From Pseudomonas fluorescens (lineage in GTDB: Bacteria > Pseudomonadota > Gammaproteobacteria > Pseudomonadales > Pseudomonadaceae): a stretch of DNA of 64,000 bases. The stretch's first letter is position 1; every line of letters starts with the position of its first letter. The stretch lies in contig NZ_LR134318.1 of NCBI RefSeq assembly GCF_900636825.1, positions 682,001-746,000 of the forward strand, read 5' to 3'. Below the pieces are notes generated by a model that made no database searches, was not told the origin of the DNA, and saw only the letters and a program-made list of their open reading frames with translations. Positions 55,296 through 63,921 of this stretch are shown here, one piece after another. The position numbers and the translations under genes were made by a program.

Positions 55296-56858
55296 TTAGC
55301 GTCTGTTGCCACCGAGCGCGCCGGTCAGGCCACCGAGTACCCCGCCCAAACCACCGGTTGCTGTGCCACCGCTGGTGGTGCCGCCATTGACCAGCCCGCC
55401 GACCGCCGCCACGGTGCCGCCGACGTTAGTCACCAGCCCACCGACCGCCGTGGTCACCGGATTGTTGGTCGCGGCGATGGCGCCACCGAGGCTGCCAACC
55501 GCCGCACCGACTTGACCGGTGAGCCCGGCGACAGGAGTGCCGAGACCAGTGGCTGCGCCGACTTGTTGAGTCACTTGGGTGACGCCGCTGGTGATCGGGT
55601 TCAGACCGCCACCGACAGCGGCGCCGAGGTTAGCCAATGCAGACGTAGGGCCAGTGATCGGTGCGCCAGAGCCACCCAGTACAGTGTTGAGCGAAGCGAT
55701 GGTACCGCCCAGCCCGCCAGCGGTAACACCACCGGCACTGACTACGCCGTTGCTGCTGCCAGCGTTCAAGCCTGCGCCGACATTGACCACTGCGCCGCCC
55801 ACCGTTTGCAGTAGACCCGTGCCACCGAGGCCACCACCAATGCCGCCTCCGATGCCACCGCCAACTCCGGAACCAGTGCCGTTGGACACCAGGCCCCCTG
55901 CCTTGCCGACTGCCGTGCCGGTATTGCTCAGAGCACCACCGAGAGTGTTGGTCAGCGCATTGCCGTTACCAGCGTCGGTTACTTTTCCGCCGACGCTGTT
56001 CACAGTGGTGCCGACTTTTGCGATCACGCCTTTGAGCGGATCGCCCAGGCCGGTGGCTTCGCCGATTTTGTCGGTGGTGCTTTCAACCATGGCGATGACT
56101 GGCACCAGACTGCTGCCGACTTTGTTGGTCAACTGACTGGTCGGCCCGTTGCTGAGAGAGGTGTTGAGGGTGTCGCCGAGCATGGTGACTTTTTCGCCGA
56201 CACCATCGAGCAGTGGCGCGACTCTGGTGACCACGCCGCCGACCACGGGAACGCTGCTGGTCGCTGTATTCAGTTTTACGCTGAGGTCAGAAACGCCATC
56301 GCCGACATCCGAGACCACGCCGCCGACCGAGGCCACAGTGGTGGTCAGGCCTTTAGGGTCGGTGGCCAGTTTGCCGATACCGTCAGCGACACCATCACCC
56401 AAAGTGCTGACGACGTTCCCGGTGGTGTTGGCCACGCTTTGCACAATGCCGCCGGCGACCGGAACACTGCTCAGCGAGTCGCCAACCTGCCCCACGCCAT
56501 CGCCCACGCCGCTGACGGTGTTGCCGACATCCTGTACCAGTGTGGTGGTGACGAGCGAAGGCGCAGCCGGGTTCGTTGGATTGGCTGGATCGGTTGGATT
56601 CGTCGGATTCGCCGGATCGGTGCCACCACCGGTGCCGCCAGTGCCGCCAGTACCACCGGTTCCGGTTCCACCGGTGCCCGCAGTATCGCCGCTGCCAGTG
56701 CTGCCAGTGCCGCCCGCACTGGTAGTGTCGCTGGTCGGTGCCGAACTGGCGGAGCTGCTTTTATGGCCGCCACCGCCGCTGCTGCAACCAGCGAGGCCGA
56801 GGGAGAGGATCAATGCCACAGCGATTGCTGATTTGGACCACATCACTTGAGTTTTCAT
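55296..56858 (-). CDS. Repetitive Gly/Val/Thr-rich lipoprotein beside tpsB
   Basis: A 520-residue protein with a lipoprotein signal (ALILSLGLAGCSSGGGG, Cys about residue 25). Residues 30-100 are low complexity (TGGTGGTGG; PANPTNPTDPANPTNP). The remainder is made of loosely periodic helical-looking segments (TVSGVGDGVGQVGDSL; VGGVVSDVGDGVSDLS; GAAVGSLGGAIAATNN) rich in Gly, Val, Thr and Asn. Automatic pipelines may label it collagen-like, but no Gly-X-Y register is visible. It lacks the N-terminal TPS domain of TpsA exoproteins. Function is inferred only from the transporter beside it: a surface or matrix protein. ATG 56858 has AGGA upstream. Confidence 0.75.
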   Translation of the reverse strand: MKTQVMWSKSAIAVALILSLGLAGCSSGGGGHKSSSASSAPTSDTTSAGGTGSTGSGDTAGTGGTGTGGTGGTGGTGGGTDPANPTNPTDPANPTNPAAPSLVTTTLVQDVGNTVSGVGDGVGQVGDSLSSVPVAGGIVQSVANTTGNVVSTLGDGVADGIGKLATDPKGLTTTVASVGGVVSDVGDGVSDLSVKLNTATSSVPVVGGVVTRVAPLLDGVGEKVTMLGDTLNTSLSNGPTSQLTNKVGSSLVPVIAMVESTTDKIGEATGLGDPLKGVIAKVGTTVNSVGGKVTDAGNGNALTNTLGGALSNTGTAVGKAGGLVSNGTGSGVGGGIGGGIGGGLGGTGLLQTVGGAVVNVGAGLNAGSSNGVVSAGGVTAGGLGGTIASLNTVLGGSGAPITGPTSALANLGAAVGGGLNPITSGVTQVTQQVGAATGLGTPVAGLTGQVGAAVGSLGGAIAATNNPVTTAVGGLVTNVGGTVAAVGGLVNGGTTSGGTATGGLGGVLGGLTGALGGNRR

Positions 56859-57052
56859 GATTGAGATTCCTGCACCTGTCACAACGTTACGTTGCCTTCG
56901 ATGGCCCGCCGATCTGTCGTCAGCGGTGCCTCGTCCGTGGCTGTAATCTCAATCGACGGTCGCTTTTGCACCATTCTCAAGTTGGTATTAACCCCTTTAT
57001 ACAGAGGCTCGCGCGCAGTGCCTAAGGACTAATACCGAGGGCATAAACGCAC

Positions 57053-57083
57053 AGAAAAAAGCCTTGAAATTCAAGGCTCGGTA
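57053..57083 (-). terminator. Terminator of the MaoC/reductase operon
   Basis: On the minus strand AGCCTTG, a short loop, CAAGGCT and a run of six T. It lies 78 bases after the maoC stop at 57161. The rest of the 302-base gap 56859-57160 has no gene and should hold the lipoprotein promoter. Confidence 0.85.
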
Positions 57084-57160
57084 TTTTTCCAGGGCGGGGG
57101 CAGGGCAAGAAAAAACTTAAGTTATATATACACAATTGAAGCGTTTTCCCGCCCGCGCAA

Positions 57161-58015
57161 TCAGGCGATCGGCTGCCATTGGCCGATCATATGTTCAAGG
57201 TCTGTCCCGCCCTGCAGACGCAGCTCGCCGCTGGAACCCGCTGCACTGGCCAGCAGCGTAACGTCGCTGGGCAGACGCACCGGTTTGCGAAAATGCACGG
57301 CCACTTCCAGATTGGCTTTGGGCAGATGATCAGAAAGCGCTGCCAGGGTCCGTGCCTTGTTCCACAATCCGTGCGCGATGGCGGTAGGAAAGCCGAACAG
57401 CTTCGCGCTCGCGGTACTCAGGTGAATCGGGTTGTAATCGCCGGAAACTTTCGCATATTGGCGGCCAATGTCTGCGGGCGCGGTCCAGCGGGCGACTTCG
57501 ATCAGGTCTTGGGACGGCGCCCATTCTTCGATCACCGGCTCGCCTTCGAGCTTGACCCCGCGACAGAGCATCTGACTTTCTGCTTCCCACAGCGGCCCGA
57601 GCTGATCGTCCAGCGTGGTCAGCAAATCGAACGTCGCGCCCTTTGGATGCGGCTGCAAATTATGTACGCGCACGCTAACGTGCGCGCGACTGATCCCGCC
57701 CATCGGTCGCAGGACACGGATGCGGTTGCTCAGATGAATCAGTCCCAGCAGCGGAAATGGAAAATCCCTGGCGGTGAGCAGTTGCATCTGCAAGGCGAAG
57801 GCGAGGATGTGTGGATAGGTCGGCGGCAGCAGGCCGTCCTCGGCGAATCCGCAGACCTTGCGATAAGCCGCCAGGCGTTTGCCATCGACATCCACCCAAC
57901 AACGTAAACCGCTGTCAGGCAATTGCGTGCCGGTAATTTTGCGTCGCGTTGCCGCCCGAGTGTAGAGACCGGGCAGACTCGGTTCGCGGTCCAGCGTGTG
58001 CCATTCGATGCTCAT
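57161..58015 (-). CDS. MaoC-family dehydratase
   Basis: A 284-residue double hot-dog protein. The C-terminal half has the hydratase signature SGDYNPIHLS and IAHGLWNKARTLAAL; the N-terminal half is a degenerate copy. MaoC-like enzymes dehydrate or hydrate 3-hydroxyacyl thioesters. It lies three bases downstream of a 3-oxoacyl reductase and shares an operon with it, opposite a thiolase, so the three genes look like a chain-modifying set. Confidence 0.87.
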   Translation of the reverse strand: MSIEWHTLDREPSLPGLYTRAATRRKITGTQLPDSGLRCWVDVDGKRLAAYRKVCGFAEDGLLPPTYPHILAFALQMQLLTARDFPFPLLGLIHLSNRIRVLRPMGGISRAHVSVRVHNLQPHPKGATFDLLTTLDDQLGPLWEAESQMLCRGVKLEGEPVIEEWAPSQDLIEVARWTAPADIGRQYAKVSGDYNPIHLSTASAKLFGFPTAIAHGLWNKARTLAALSDHLPKANLEVAVHFRKPVRLPSDVTLLASAAGSSGELRLQGGTDLEHMIGQWQPIA

Positions 58016-58018
58016 GCC

Positions 58019-59371
58019 TTAAGCCCCCAGAACACTTTGGCCACAGACCCGCAGCGCTTGCCCGGTGAACGCGCCGGTGCCCGGTTGCGCCAGCCATGCC
58101 ACGGCTTCGGCGACGTCTTGCGGCAAACCGCCCTGGCCCAGCGAACTCATGCGCCGGCCAGCCTCACGCAGGCCGAACGGAATGTGCGCGGTCATCTGGG
58201 TTTCGATGAACCCTGGCGCCACGGCATTGATGCTGATCCCGCGTTCGAGCAGCGTAGGCGCCCAGGCCTGCGCGAGACCGATCAACCCGGCCTTGCTCGC
58301 GGCATAGTTGGTTTGCCCGCGATTACCGGCGATGCCGCTGATCGATGCCAGCAGAACCACCCGTGCGTTGTCCCGCAGCGTGCCGCTGTCGAGCAGCGCT
58401 TTGGTCAGCACTTGCGGGGCATTGAGGTTGACCGCGAGCACCGCATCCCAGAATTCCGGGGTCATGTTGGCGAGTGTTTTGTCGCGGGTGATGCCGGCGT
58501 TGTGCACCAGAATGTCGAGGCCATCGGGCAACTGTTCGATCAGTTGGCGGGCGGCGTCTTCGGCGCAAATGTCGAGCGTGATGCTACGTCCGCCGAGGCG
58601 CGCTGCGAGCGCCTCGAGGTCGGTTTTTGCGGGCGGCACGTCGAGCAGAATCACCTCGGCACCATCGCGGGCCAACGTTTCGGCGATGGAAGCGCCTATA
58701 CCGCGAGCGGCCCCCGTGACCAATGCTTTGCGCCCGGCCAGTGGCCGCGTCCAGTCGGTCACCGGGGTGGCGCAGGCCGTCAGCCGAATGACCTGCCCGG
58801 AGACGAAAGCACTTTTCGGTGAGAGGAAAAACCGCAGCGGACCTTCGAGTTGGTCTTCGGCGCCGTCACCCACGTAGATCAGTTGCAGCGTGCCGCCGCC
58901 GCGCAGTTCCTTGGCCAGCGAACGGGAGAAACCTTCCAGTGCCCGTTGGGCACTGGCGGCGAACGGCTCGCGCAAGGTTTCCGGGGCGCGGCCGAGAATC
59001 ACCAGATGCGCGCTGTGCTCGAGGTTTTTCATCAGCGGCTGGAAAAATTCGCGCAACTGTTTGAGCTGGTCGGTGTGCTGCAAATCACTGGCGTCAAACA
59101 CCACGGCTTTGAGTTTCGGGCCATGGCCGGGAATCCACTCGGTGGCCGCGGCCGGCTGTTCGCCGTAGCGGTAAATGCCCTCGGTCAAGCGATTGGCGAA
59201 GCTGGCGATGCGTGCGGCCAACGGCCCGCCGCCGATCAGCAACGCACCCTCCACCGGGCGCAGACGCCCGGCCTGCCAGCGTTCCAGCCGCACCGGCGAC
59301 GGCAGGCCCAGAGCCCCGACCAGACGATGGCCGATGGTCGAGTTGGCGAAGTCGATATAGCGGTCAGACAT
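58019..59371 (-). CDS. Long-form 3-oxoacyl-[acyl carrier protein] reductase
   Basis: A 450-residue FabG4-like protein. Residues 1-205 form a degenerate SDR-like N-terminal domain; residues about 210-450 form a full SDR domain: GRKALVTGAARGIGASIAET (nucleotide site), NAGITRD, and YAASKAG with the catalytic Tyr and Lys. It reduces 3-oxoacyl chains with NAD(P)H. ATG 59371 has a GGAG-like SD (GGAGAG) upstream. A REP lies between it and the divergent thiolase. Confidence 0.9.
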   Translation of the reverse strand: MSDRYIDFANSTIGHRLVGALGLPSPVRLERWQAGRLRPVEGALLIGGGPLAARIASFANRLTEGIYRYGEQPAAATEWIPGHGPKLKAVVFDASDLQHTDQLKQLREFFQPLMKNLEHSAHLVILGRAPETLREPFAASAQRALEGFSRSLAKELRGGGTLQLIYVGDGAEDQLEGPLRFFLSPKSAFVSGQVIRLTACATPVTDWTRPLAGRKALVTGAARGIGASIAETLARDGAEVILLDVPPAKTDLEALAARLGGRSITLDICAEDAARQLIEQLPDGLDILVHNAGITRDKTLANMTPEFWDAVLAVNLNAPQVLTKALLDSGTLRDNARVVLLASISGIAGNRGQTNYAASKAGLIGLAQAWAPTLLERGISINAVAPGFIETQMTAHIPFGLREAGRRMSSLGQGGLPQDVAEAVAWLAQPGTGAFTGQALRVCGQSVLGA

Positions 59372-59477
59372 GGAACGCTCTCCAGAAGTTGGGGTTCAAA
59401 GTGTGGACTATCGACCGCAATCAATCGTTCGATCCACGCAATACGGCCTACGCTAGAACAGCAGAGTAGACCATCGA

Positions 59478-59573
59478 CCCTGTGGGAGCTGGCTTGCCAG
59501 CGATGGCGGAGTGTCAGCCACTGCGGAGGCTGGATGTGCCGGCCCTATCGCTGGCAAGCCAGCTCCCACAGGG
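59478..59573. repeat. REP doublet of a third family
   Basis: Inverted CTGTGGGAGCTGGCTTGCCAG and CTGGCAAGCCAGCTCCCACAG halves, about 50 bases apart, between the divergent reductase and thiolase genes. This is the common GTGGGAGC-type Pseudomonas REP. Confidence 0.9.
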
Positions 59574-59606
59574 ATCTCAATGAATCCGGATCACAAGGAG
59601 TTATGC

Positions 59607-60884
59607 ATGAGTCAGCTGCGCCGCGTCGCGATCATTGGCGGTAACCGGATCCCTTTCGCCCGCTCCAACGGGCCGTACGCCATGGCCAGCAATCAGGCGA
59701 TGCTTACCGCCGCTCTTGAAGGCCTGATCGAACGCTACAACCTGCACGGCCAGCGCATCGGCGAGGTCGTAGCAGGTGCGGTGTTGAAATTGTCACGGGA
59801 TATGAGCCTGACCCGCGAATGTGTGCTCGGCTCGCGGCTGTCGCCTGCTACCCCCGCTTACGATATTCAGCAGGCCTGCGGCACTGGCTTGGAGGCGGCG
59901 ATACTGGTAGCGAACAAAATCGCCCTCGGCCAGATTGATTGCGGCATTGCCGGTGGGGTCGATACCACTTCGGATGCACCCATCAGCGTGAGCGAAGGCC
60001 TGCGCAAAATCCTCCTGCAAGCTAACCGTGGGAAAACCACAGCCGACAAATTGAAAACCCTGCTGCAGTTGCGACCTAAACATTTGGTCCCGGAATTTCC
60101 GCGCAACGGCGAGCCGCGCACGGGCCTGTCGATGGGGCAACACTGCGAGCTGATGGCGCAGACATGGAACATTCCTCGCGAAGAGCAGGATCAACTGGCG
60201 CTGGAAAGTCATCACAAACTGGCGGCGTCCTATGCCGAAGGCTGGCACAACGACCTGATGACGCCGTTTCTTGGCCTCACGCGCGACAACAACCTTCGCG
60301 CCGAACTGAGCCTGGACAAACTCGCCGCGCTGAAACCGGCGTTCGAAAAAAGCGCCAAGGGCACGCTGACCGCGGGCAACTCCACGCCACTGACTGACGG
60401 CGCCTCCGTGGTGTTGCTGGGCAGCGAAGAGTGGGCCAGAGCGCGCGGCCTGCCGATCCTCGCGTATTTGCGCGATGGCGAAACGGCGGCAGTGGATTTC
60501 GTCAACGGTGCCGAGGGCCTGCTGATGGCGCCCGTGTACGCCGTGCCGCGCTTGCTGGCACGCAACGGGTTGACCTTGCAGGATTTCGATTTTTACGAAA
60601 TCCACGAAGCGTTCGCGGCGCAGGTGCTGTGCACGCTCAAGGCCTGGGAAGATCCGCAATACTGCAAGACCCGCTTGGGCCTGGATGCCCCACTTGGTTC
60701 GATCGACCGCAGCCGGCTCAATGTCAAAGGCAGCTCGTTGGCGGCAGGGCATCCGTTTGCCGCGACCGGAGGACGCATCGTTGCCAACCTGGCCAAACTG
60801 CTCGATGCCGCTGGCAAGGGCCGAGGCCTGATTTCGATCTGCGCGGCGGGCGGGCAGGGCGTCACCGCCATCATTGAACGGTGA
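59607..60884 (+). CDS. Acetyl-CoA C-acetyltransferase (thiolase, FadI type)
   Basis: A 425-residue thiolase. The acyl-binding cysteine is in DIQQACGTGLEAAI; the C-terminal histidine and cysteine regions are ASLAAGHPFAATGGRIV-like (GSSLAAGHPFAATGGR) and SICAAGGQGVTAI. It may run condensing or thiolytic reactions with the divergent MaoC and reductase. ATG 59607 has AAGGAG upstream, so it is used in place of the longer frame from 59511, which overlaps the REP. Confidence 0.92.
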   Translation: MSQLRRVAIIGGNRIPFARSNGPYAMASNQAMLTAALEGLIERYNLHGQRIGEVVAGAVLKLSRDMSLTRECVLGSRLSPATPAYDIQQACGTGLEAAILVANKIALGQIDCGIAGGVDTTSDAPISVSEGLRKILLQANRGKTTADKLKTLLQLRPKHLVPEFPRNGEPRTGLSMGQHCELMAQTWNIPREEQDQLALESHHKLAASYAEGWHNDLMTPFLGLTRDNNLRAELSLDKLAALKPAFEKSAKGTLTAGNSTPLTDGASVVLLGSEEWARARGLPILAYLRDGETAAVDFVNGAEGLLMAPVYAVPRLLARNGLTLQDFDFYEIHEAFAAQVLCTLKAWEDPQYCKTRLGLDAPLGSIDRSRLNVKGSSLAAGHPFAATGGRIVANLAKLLDAAGKGRGLISICAAGGQGVTAIIER

Positions 60885-60893
60885 AAAGGTCCT

Positions 60894-61065
60894 GACCCTA
60901 ACCCTCTCCCAAAGGGAGAGGGGACTGATTGGCGATGCTAAAGAGCTCCACCGATGGGGAATATCTGCAGCGTATCCATAATTCAACTCGGTTCTTCAGG
61001 CGATGTATAGCAACAGACAACTCGGTCGGTTCCCTCTCCTTTGGGAGAGGGCTGGGGTGAGGGCA
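60894..61065. repeat. Inverted repeat pair of the CCCTCTCCC type
   Basis: CCCTAACCCTCTCCCAAAGG followed by GAGAGG, about 105 bases of spacer, then CTCTCCTTTGGGAGAGGGC and TGGGGTGAGGG. The halves are inverted with respect to each other. It is a dispersed intergenic element common in Proteobacteria. The rest of the 404-base gap to 61288 has no gene; it includes the promoter of the RIO kinase. Confidence 0.85.
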
Positions 61066-61288
61066 ACAGCTTTATACCGAGCGTGTCAGATTCTGTCGCA
61101 AATGCCCTCCACCGCCGGTACATCCAATCGTGACCGGCTCGGCTATGATTCTCAGCGGTCGATTTTTTCGGCACAGTGTGTGCATTCATAGGGTTCACAG
61201 GTCGGTAACCCCTCCCCGTAGTGCGAGGATTGCCGTATAACGAGTGACATTCGCGTGTTTGGTAATAAAGGACCCACAATAAAAGCTG

Positions 61289-62185
61289 ATGAAGACTCCA
61301 AAACGCATTGAACCCCTGATCGAGGACGGTCTGGTCGACGAAGTGCTGCGCCCACTGATGAGTGGCAAAGAAGCAGCTGTTTATGTAGTGCGCTGCGGTA
61401 ATCAGTTACGTTGCGCGAAGGTCTACAAGGAGGCGAATAAACGCAGTTTCCGCCAGGCGGCCGAATATCAGGAAGGTCGCAAGGTTCGTAACAGCCGTCA
61501 GGCGCGCGCGATGGCCAAAGGCTCCAAATTCGGTCGCAAAGAGACCGAAGATGCCTGGCAGAACGCCGAAGTGGCGGCGCTGTTCCGCTTGGCCGGTGCC
61601 GGTGTGCGGGTGCCCAAACCGTATGACTTCCTCGACGGCGTATTGTTGATGGAGCTGGTAGCCGACGAGTTCGGCGACGCTGCGCCGCGGTTGAACGATG
61701 TGGTGCTGGAGCCCGATCAGGCGCGTGAATATCATGCGTTCCTGATTTCGCAAATCGTGCTGATGTTGTGTACCGGTCTGGTGCACGGTGACCTCTCGGA
61801 GTTCAACGTGCTGCTGACCCCGACCGGCCCGGTGATCATCGACCTGCCACAAGCGGTCGATGCCGCAGGCAACAACCACGCGTTCAGCATGCTGGAGCGT
61901 GATGTTGGCAACATGGCTTCATACTTCGGTCGCTTTGCCCCGGAGTTGAAGAAGACCAAGTATGCGAAAGAAATGTGGGCGTTGTACGAAGCCGGCATCC
62001 TGCACCCGAACAGTGTGCTGACCGGTGAGTTCGATGATCCGGAAGACCTTGCCGATGTCGGCGGCGTGTTGCGCGAGATCGAAGCGGCGCGCCTCGACGA
62101 GGAACGCAAACAGGCGATCCGTGCGGCAGACGACGAGCCCAAAGGCAAGTCCGAAGAACCACCGCCACCGCCGTGGATGCAGTGA
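61289..62185 (+). CDS. RIO-type serine/threonine kinase
   Basis: A 298-residue kinase of the RIO1 family: GKEAAVYVV (nucleotide region), catalytic loop LVHGDLSEFNVLL and metal site VIIDLPQAVD. The N-terminal winged-helix of eukaryotic RIO1 is absent, as in bacterial members. The C-terminus is acidic and ends with prolines (EEPPPPPWMQ). The bacterial substrate is unknown. A clear terminator follows. Confidence 0.9.
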   Translation: MKTPKRIEPLIEDGLVDEVLRPLMSGKEAAVYVVRCGNQLRCAKVYKEANKRSFRQAAEYQEGRKVRNSRQARAMAKGSKFGRKETEDAWQNAEVAALFRLAGAGVRVPKPYDFLDGVLLMELVADEFGDAAPRLNDVVLEPDQAREYHAFLISQIVLMLCTGLVHGDLSEFNVLLTPTGPVIIDLPQAVDAAGNNHAFSMLERDVGNMASYFGRFAPELKKTKYAKEMWALYEAGILHPNSVLTGEFDDPEDLADVGGVLREIEAARLDEERKQAIRAADDEPKGKSEEPPPPPWMQ

Positions 62186-62195
62186 ACGCTTGATG

Positions 62196-62222
62196 AAAAA
62201 CCCGGCTCCGGCCGGGTTTTTT
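62196..62222 (+). terminator. Terminator after the RIO kinase
   Basis: AAAAACCCGGC, TCCG loop, GCCGGG and a run of seven T, ten bases after the stop at 62185. Confidence 0.9.
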
Positions 62223-62256
62223 TGTCTGCGCTATTTGCGCGACAGCGAGCATGCCC

Positions 62257-62338
62257 TTGTAGGAGCTGCCGAAGGCTGCGATCTTTGCGCCTTTGCTTTT
62301 AAAGGCAAAGATCGCAGCCTGCGGCAGCTCCTACAAGG
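62257..62338. repeat. REP doublet that supplies the MFS ribosome binding site
   Basis: Inverted TTGTAGGAGCTGCCGAAGGC and GCCTGCGGCAGCTCCTACAA halves with GATCTTTG arms. The right end CTCCTACAAGGATC runs into the start of the MFS gene at 62346, so AAGGA at the REP edge serves as its SD. Confidence 0.85.
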
Positions 62339-62345
62339 ATCGTAT

Positions 62346-63554
62346 GTGAGTACCCTACGCAACACCCACCTGATCGTCAGCGCCCGGCTGATTTCCGATT
62401 TCGGCGCGTTTCTCAACATGGTTGCGCTGGCCACCTACGTCTACCTGCTGACTGACAGCGCCATGAGCGTTGGTATTTTCCTCGCCAGCCGCGTGGGCGG
62501 GGGCATGCTTGCCAGTCTCATCGGCACGCCGTTTTACCGCCGCTGGGGCGGACGCCTACCGTTGATTGCTTTCGATTTGCTGCGTGCAAGCCTGCTCGGT
62601 TTGCTGCTGGTCGTGCCTGTCGCGCAGCAGGCGATTTTCCTGCCTGTGGTTGCCTTCGGTCTGGGCCTCGGCAATTCGATGTTCGCCATCGGCCTCAACA
62701 GCCAATTGCCGCGCCTGATTCCCAACGATCAATTGCTCAAAGCCAATGCCTGGATCACCTCGGCGTCTTCCGCTGCCATGGTCGGCGGCAGTCTGGTCTC
62801 CGGTTTGCTGGTGGCCGGTTTCGGTTTCGAAACGGTTTTTGCATTCAATGCGCTGACCTATCTGCTGGCGGCCATGTTGATCGTGCCGCTGCGTTTTGAA
62901 AAATCCACCGTTGCGGAAAAATCCCAGCGCAGTGACTGCTCCGCGCTGATGCACTGCCTGCGCAGTGCTCCGGTGATTGCCGCAATGTTGGCGGTGAGCC
63001 TGGGTGATACCTTGGGCAGCGCGGCGCACAACGTCGGTTTTCCCATCATTTCGAAGCTGCTGAGTCCGGATTCCGCCAGCACCACGCTGGGCCTGATGCT
63101 CGCGGTGTGGGCCAGCGGCAAATTGCTTGGCGCGTGGATCGCCAGTCGTCTGAAGGGCTCGGACAACATTCATCTGGAACGACGGTTTTTCTTCGGCGTG
63201 GCATTGATGTCTTGCGGGTTCATTCTGATGTTTCAGCAGCACAGCCTTTTCGGATTGCTGTTGTTTTCGCTGCCGGCAGGACTGGGTGACGGCTTCTCCG
63301 AGGTCGGGCTGATGTCACGCCTGCAACGCGAACCGGAGTCTTTGCGCCTGCCGATCTTCAGCTTTCTGACGTTGCTGCAAATGACCGGCCTGGGCATCGG
63401 CATGCTGATCGCTGCGCCGTTTTATGCGTGGTGGACACCCGGTGCGGTGGTCATGCTGTTCCACGGTATTCCGCTGGGCACATTGCTCGCGGTGAAGTTG
63501 CTGGCAGTCAGGCGCGAGCGGGTTGTGCGCAGCAGCCCGACGCCAGTTCCTTGA
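62346..63554 (+). CDS. MFS transporter
   Basis: A 402-residue protein with ten to twelve membrane helices. RWGGRLPLIAFDLLRASLLG resembles the MFS loop-2 motif. Substrate unknown; the family includes efflux pumps of the EntS/MFS-3 type. The frame is open far upstream, but the start is GTG 62346 (product begins STLRNTHLIVSARLISDFG) with AGGA six bases ahead, directly after a REP element. Its 3' end overlaps the convergent cueR by 47 bases. Confidence 0.87.
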   Translation: MSTLRNTHLIVSARLISDFGAFLNMVALATYVYLLTDSAMSVGIFLASRVGGGMLASLIGTPFYRRWGGRLPLIAFDLLRASLLGLLLVVPVAQQAIFLPVVAFGLGLGNSMFAIGLNSQLPRLIPNDQLLKANAWITSASSAAMVGGSLVSGLLVAGFGFETVFAFNALTYLLAAMLIVPLRFEKSTVAEKSQRSDCSALMHCLRSAPVIAAMLAVSLGDTLGSAAHNVGFPIISKLLSPDSASTTLGLMLAVWASGKLLGAWIASRLKGSDNIHLERRFFFGVALMSCGFILMFQQHSLFGLLLFSLPAGLGDGFSEVGLMSRLQREPESLRLPIFSFLTLLQMTGLGIGMLIAAPFYAWWTPGAVVMLFHGIPLGTLLAVKLLAVRRERVVRSSPTPVP

Positions 63555-63921
63555 GGATCGGGCAATCGGGACGGTGATCGCCGCTACAGTGCTCGACCAG
63601 ATCCTGCAGGGTGTCGCGCAACTCGCCGAGTTCGCGGATCTTCTGATTCAACTCATCAATATGCTGACGCGCCAAGGTTTTTACGTCGGCACTGGCGCGT
63701 TGGCGATCCTGCCAGAGGGTCAGCAGTTTGCCGACTTCCTCCAGCGAAAAGCCCAGATCGCGTGAGCGCTTTATGAATGCCAGTGTGTGCAGGTCGTCGT
63801 CACCGTAGATCCGATAGCCACTGTCGGTGCGATGGGCCGCTTTGAGCAAGCCTATCGATTCGTAGTAACGGATCATTTTTGCGCTCAGGCCACTGTGCCT
63901 GGCTGCTTGGCCGATGTTCAT
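63508..63921 (-). CDS. cueR: Copper-responsive MerR-type regulator CueR
   Basis: A 137-residue regulator: MerR winged helix (MNIGQAARHSGLSAKMIRYY), dimerisation helix, and the Cu(I)-binding cysteine pair C-x7-C in HCSGDHRPDCP. The extra C-terminal cysteines (SGCCAQ) are common in CueR. In Pseudomonas it activates copper efflux genes. ATG 63921 overlaps the stop of the upstream copper ATPase gene (ATGA). Confidence 0.93.
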   Translation of the reverse strand: MNIGQAARHSGLSAKMIRYYESIGLLKAAHRTDSGYRIYGDDDLHTLAFIKRSRDLGFSLEEVGKLLTLWQDRQRASADVKTLARQHIDELNQKIRELGELRDTLQDLVEHCSGDHRPDCPILKELASGCCAQPARA

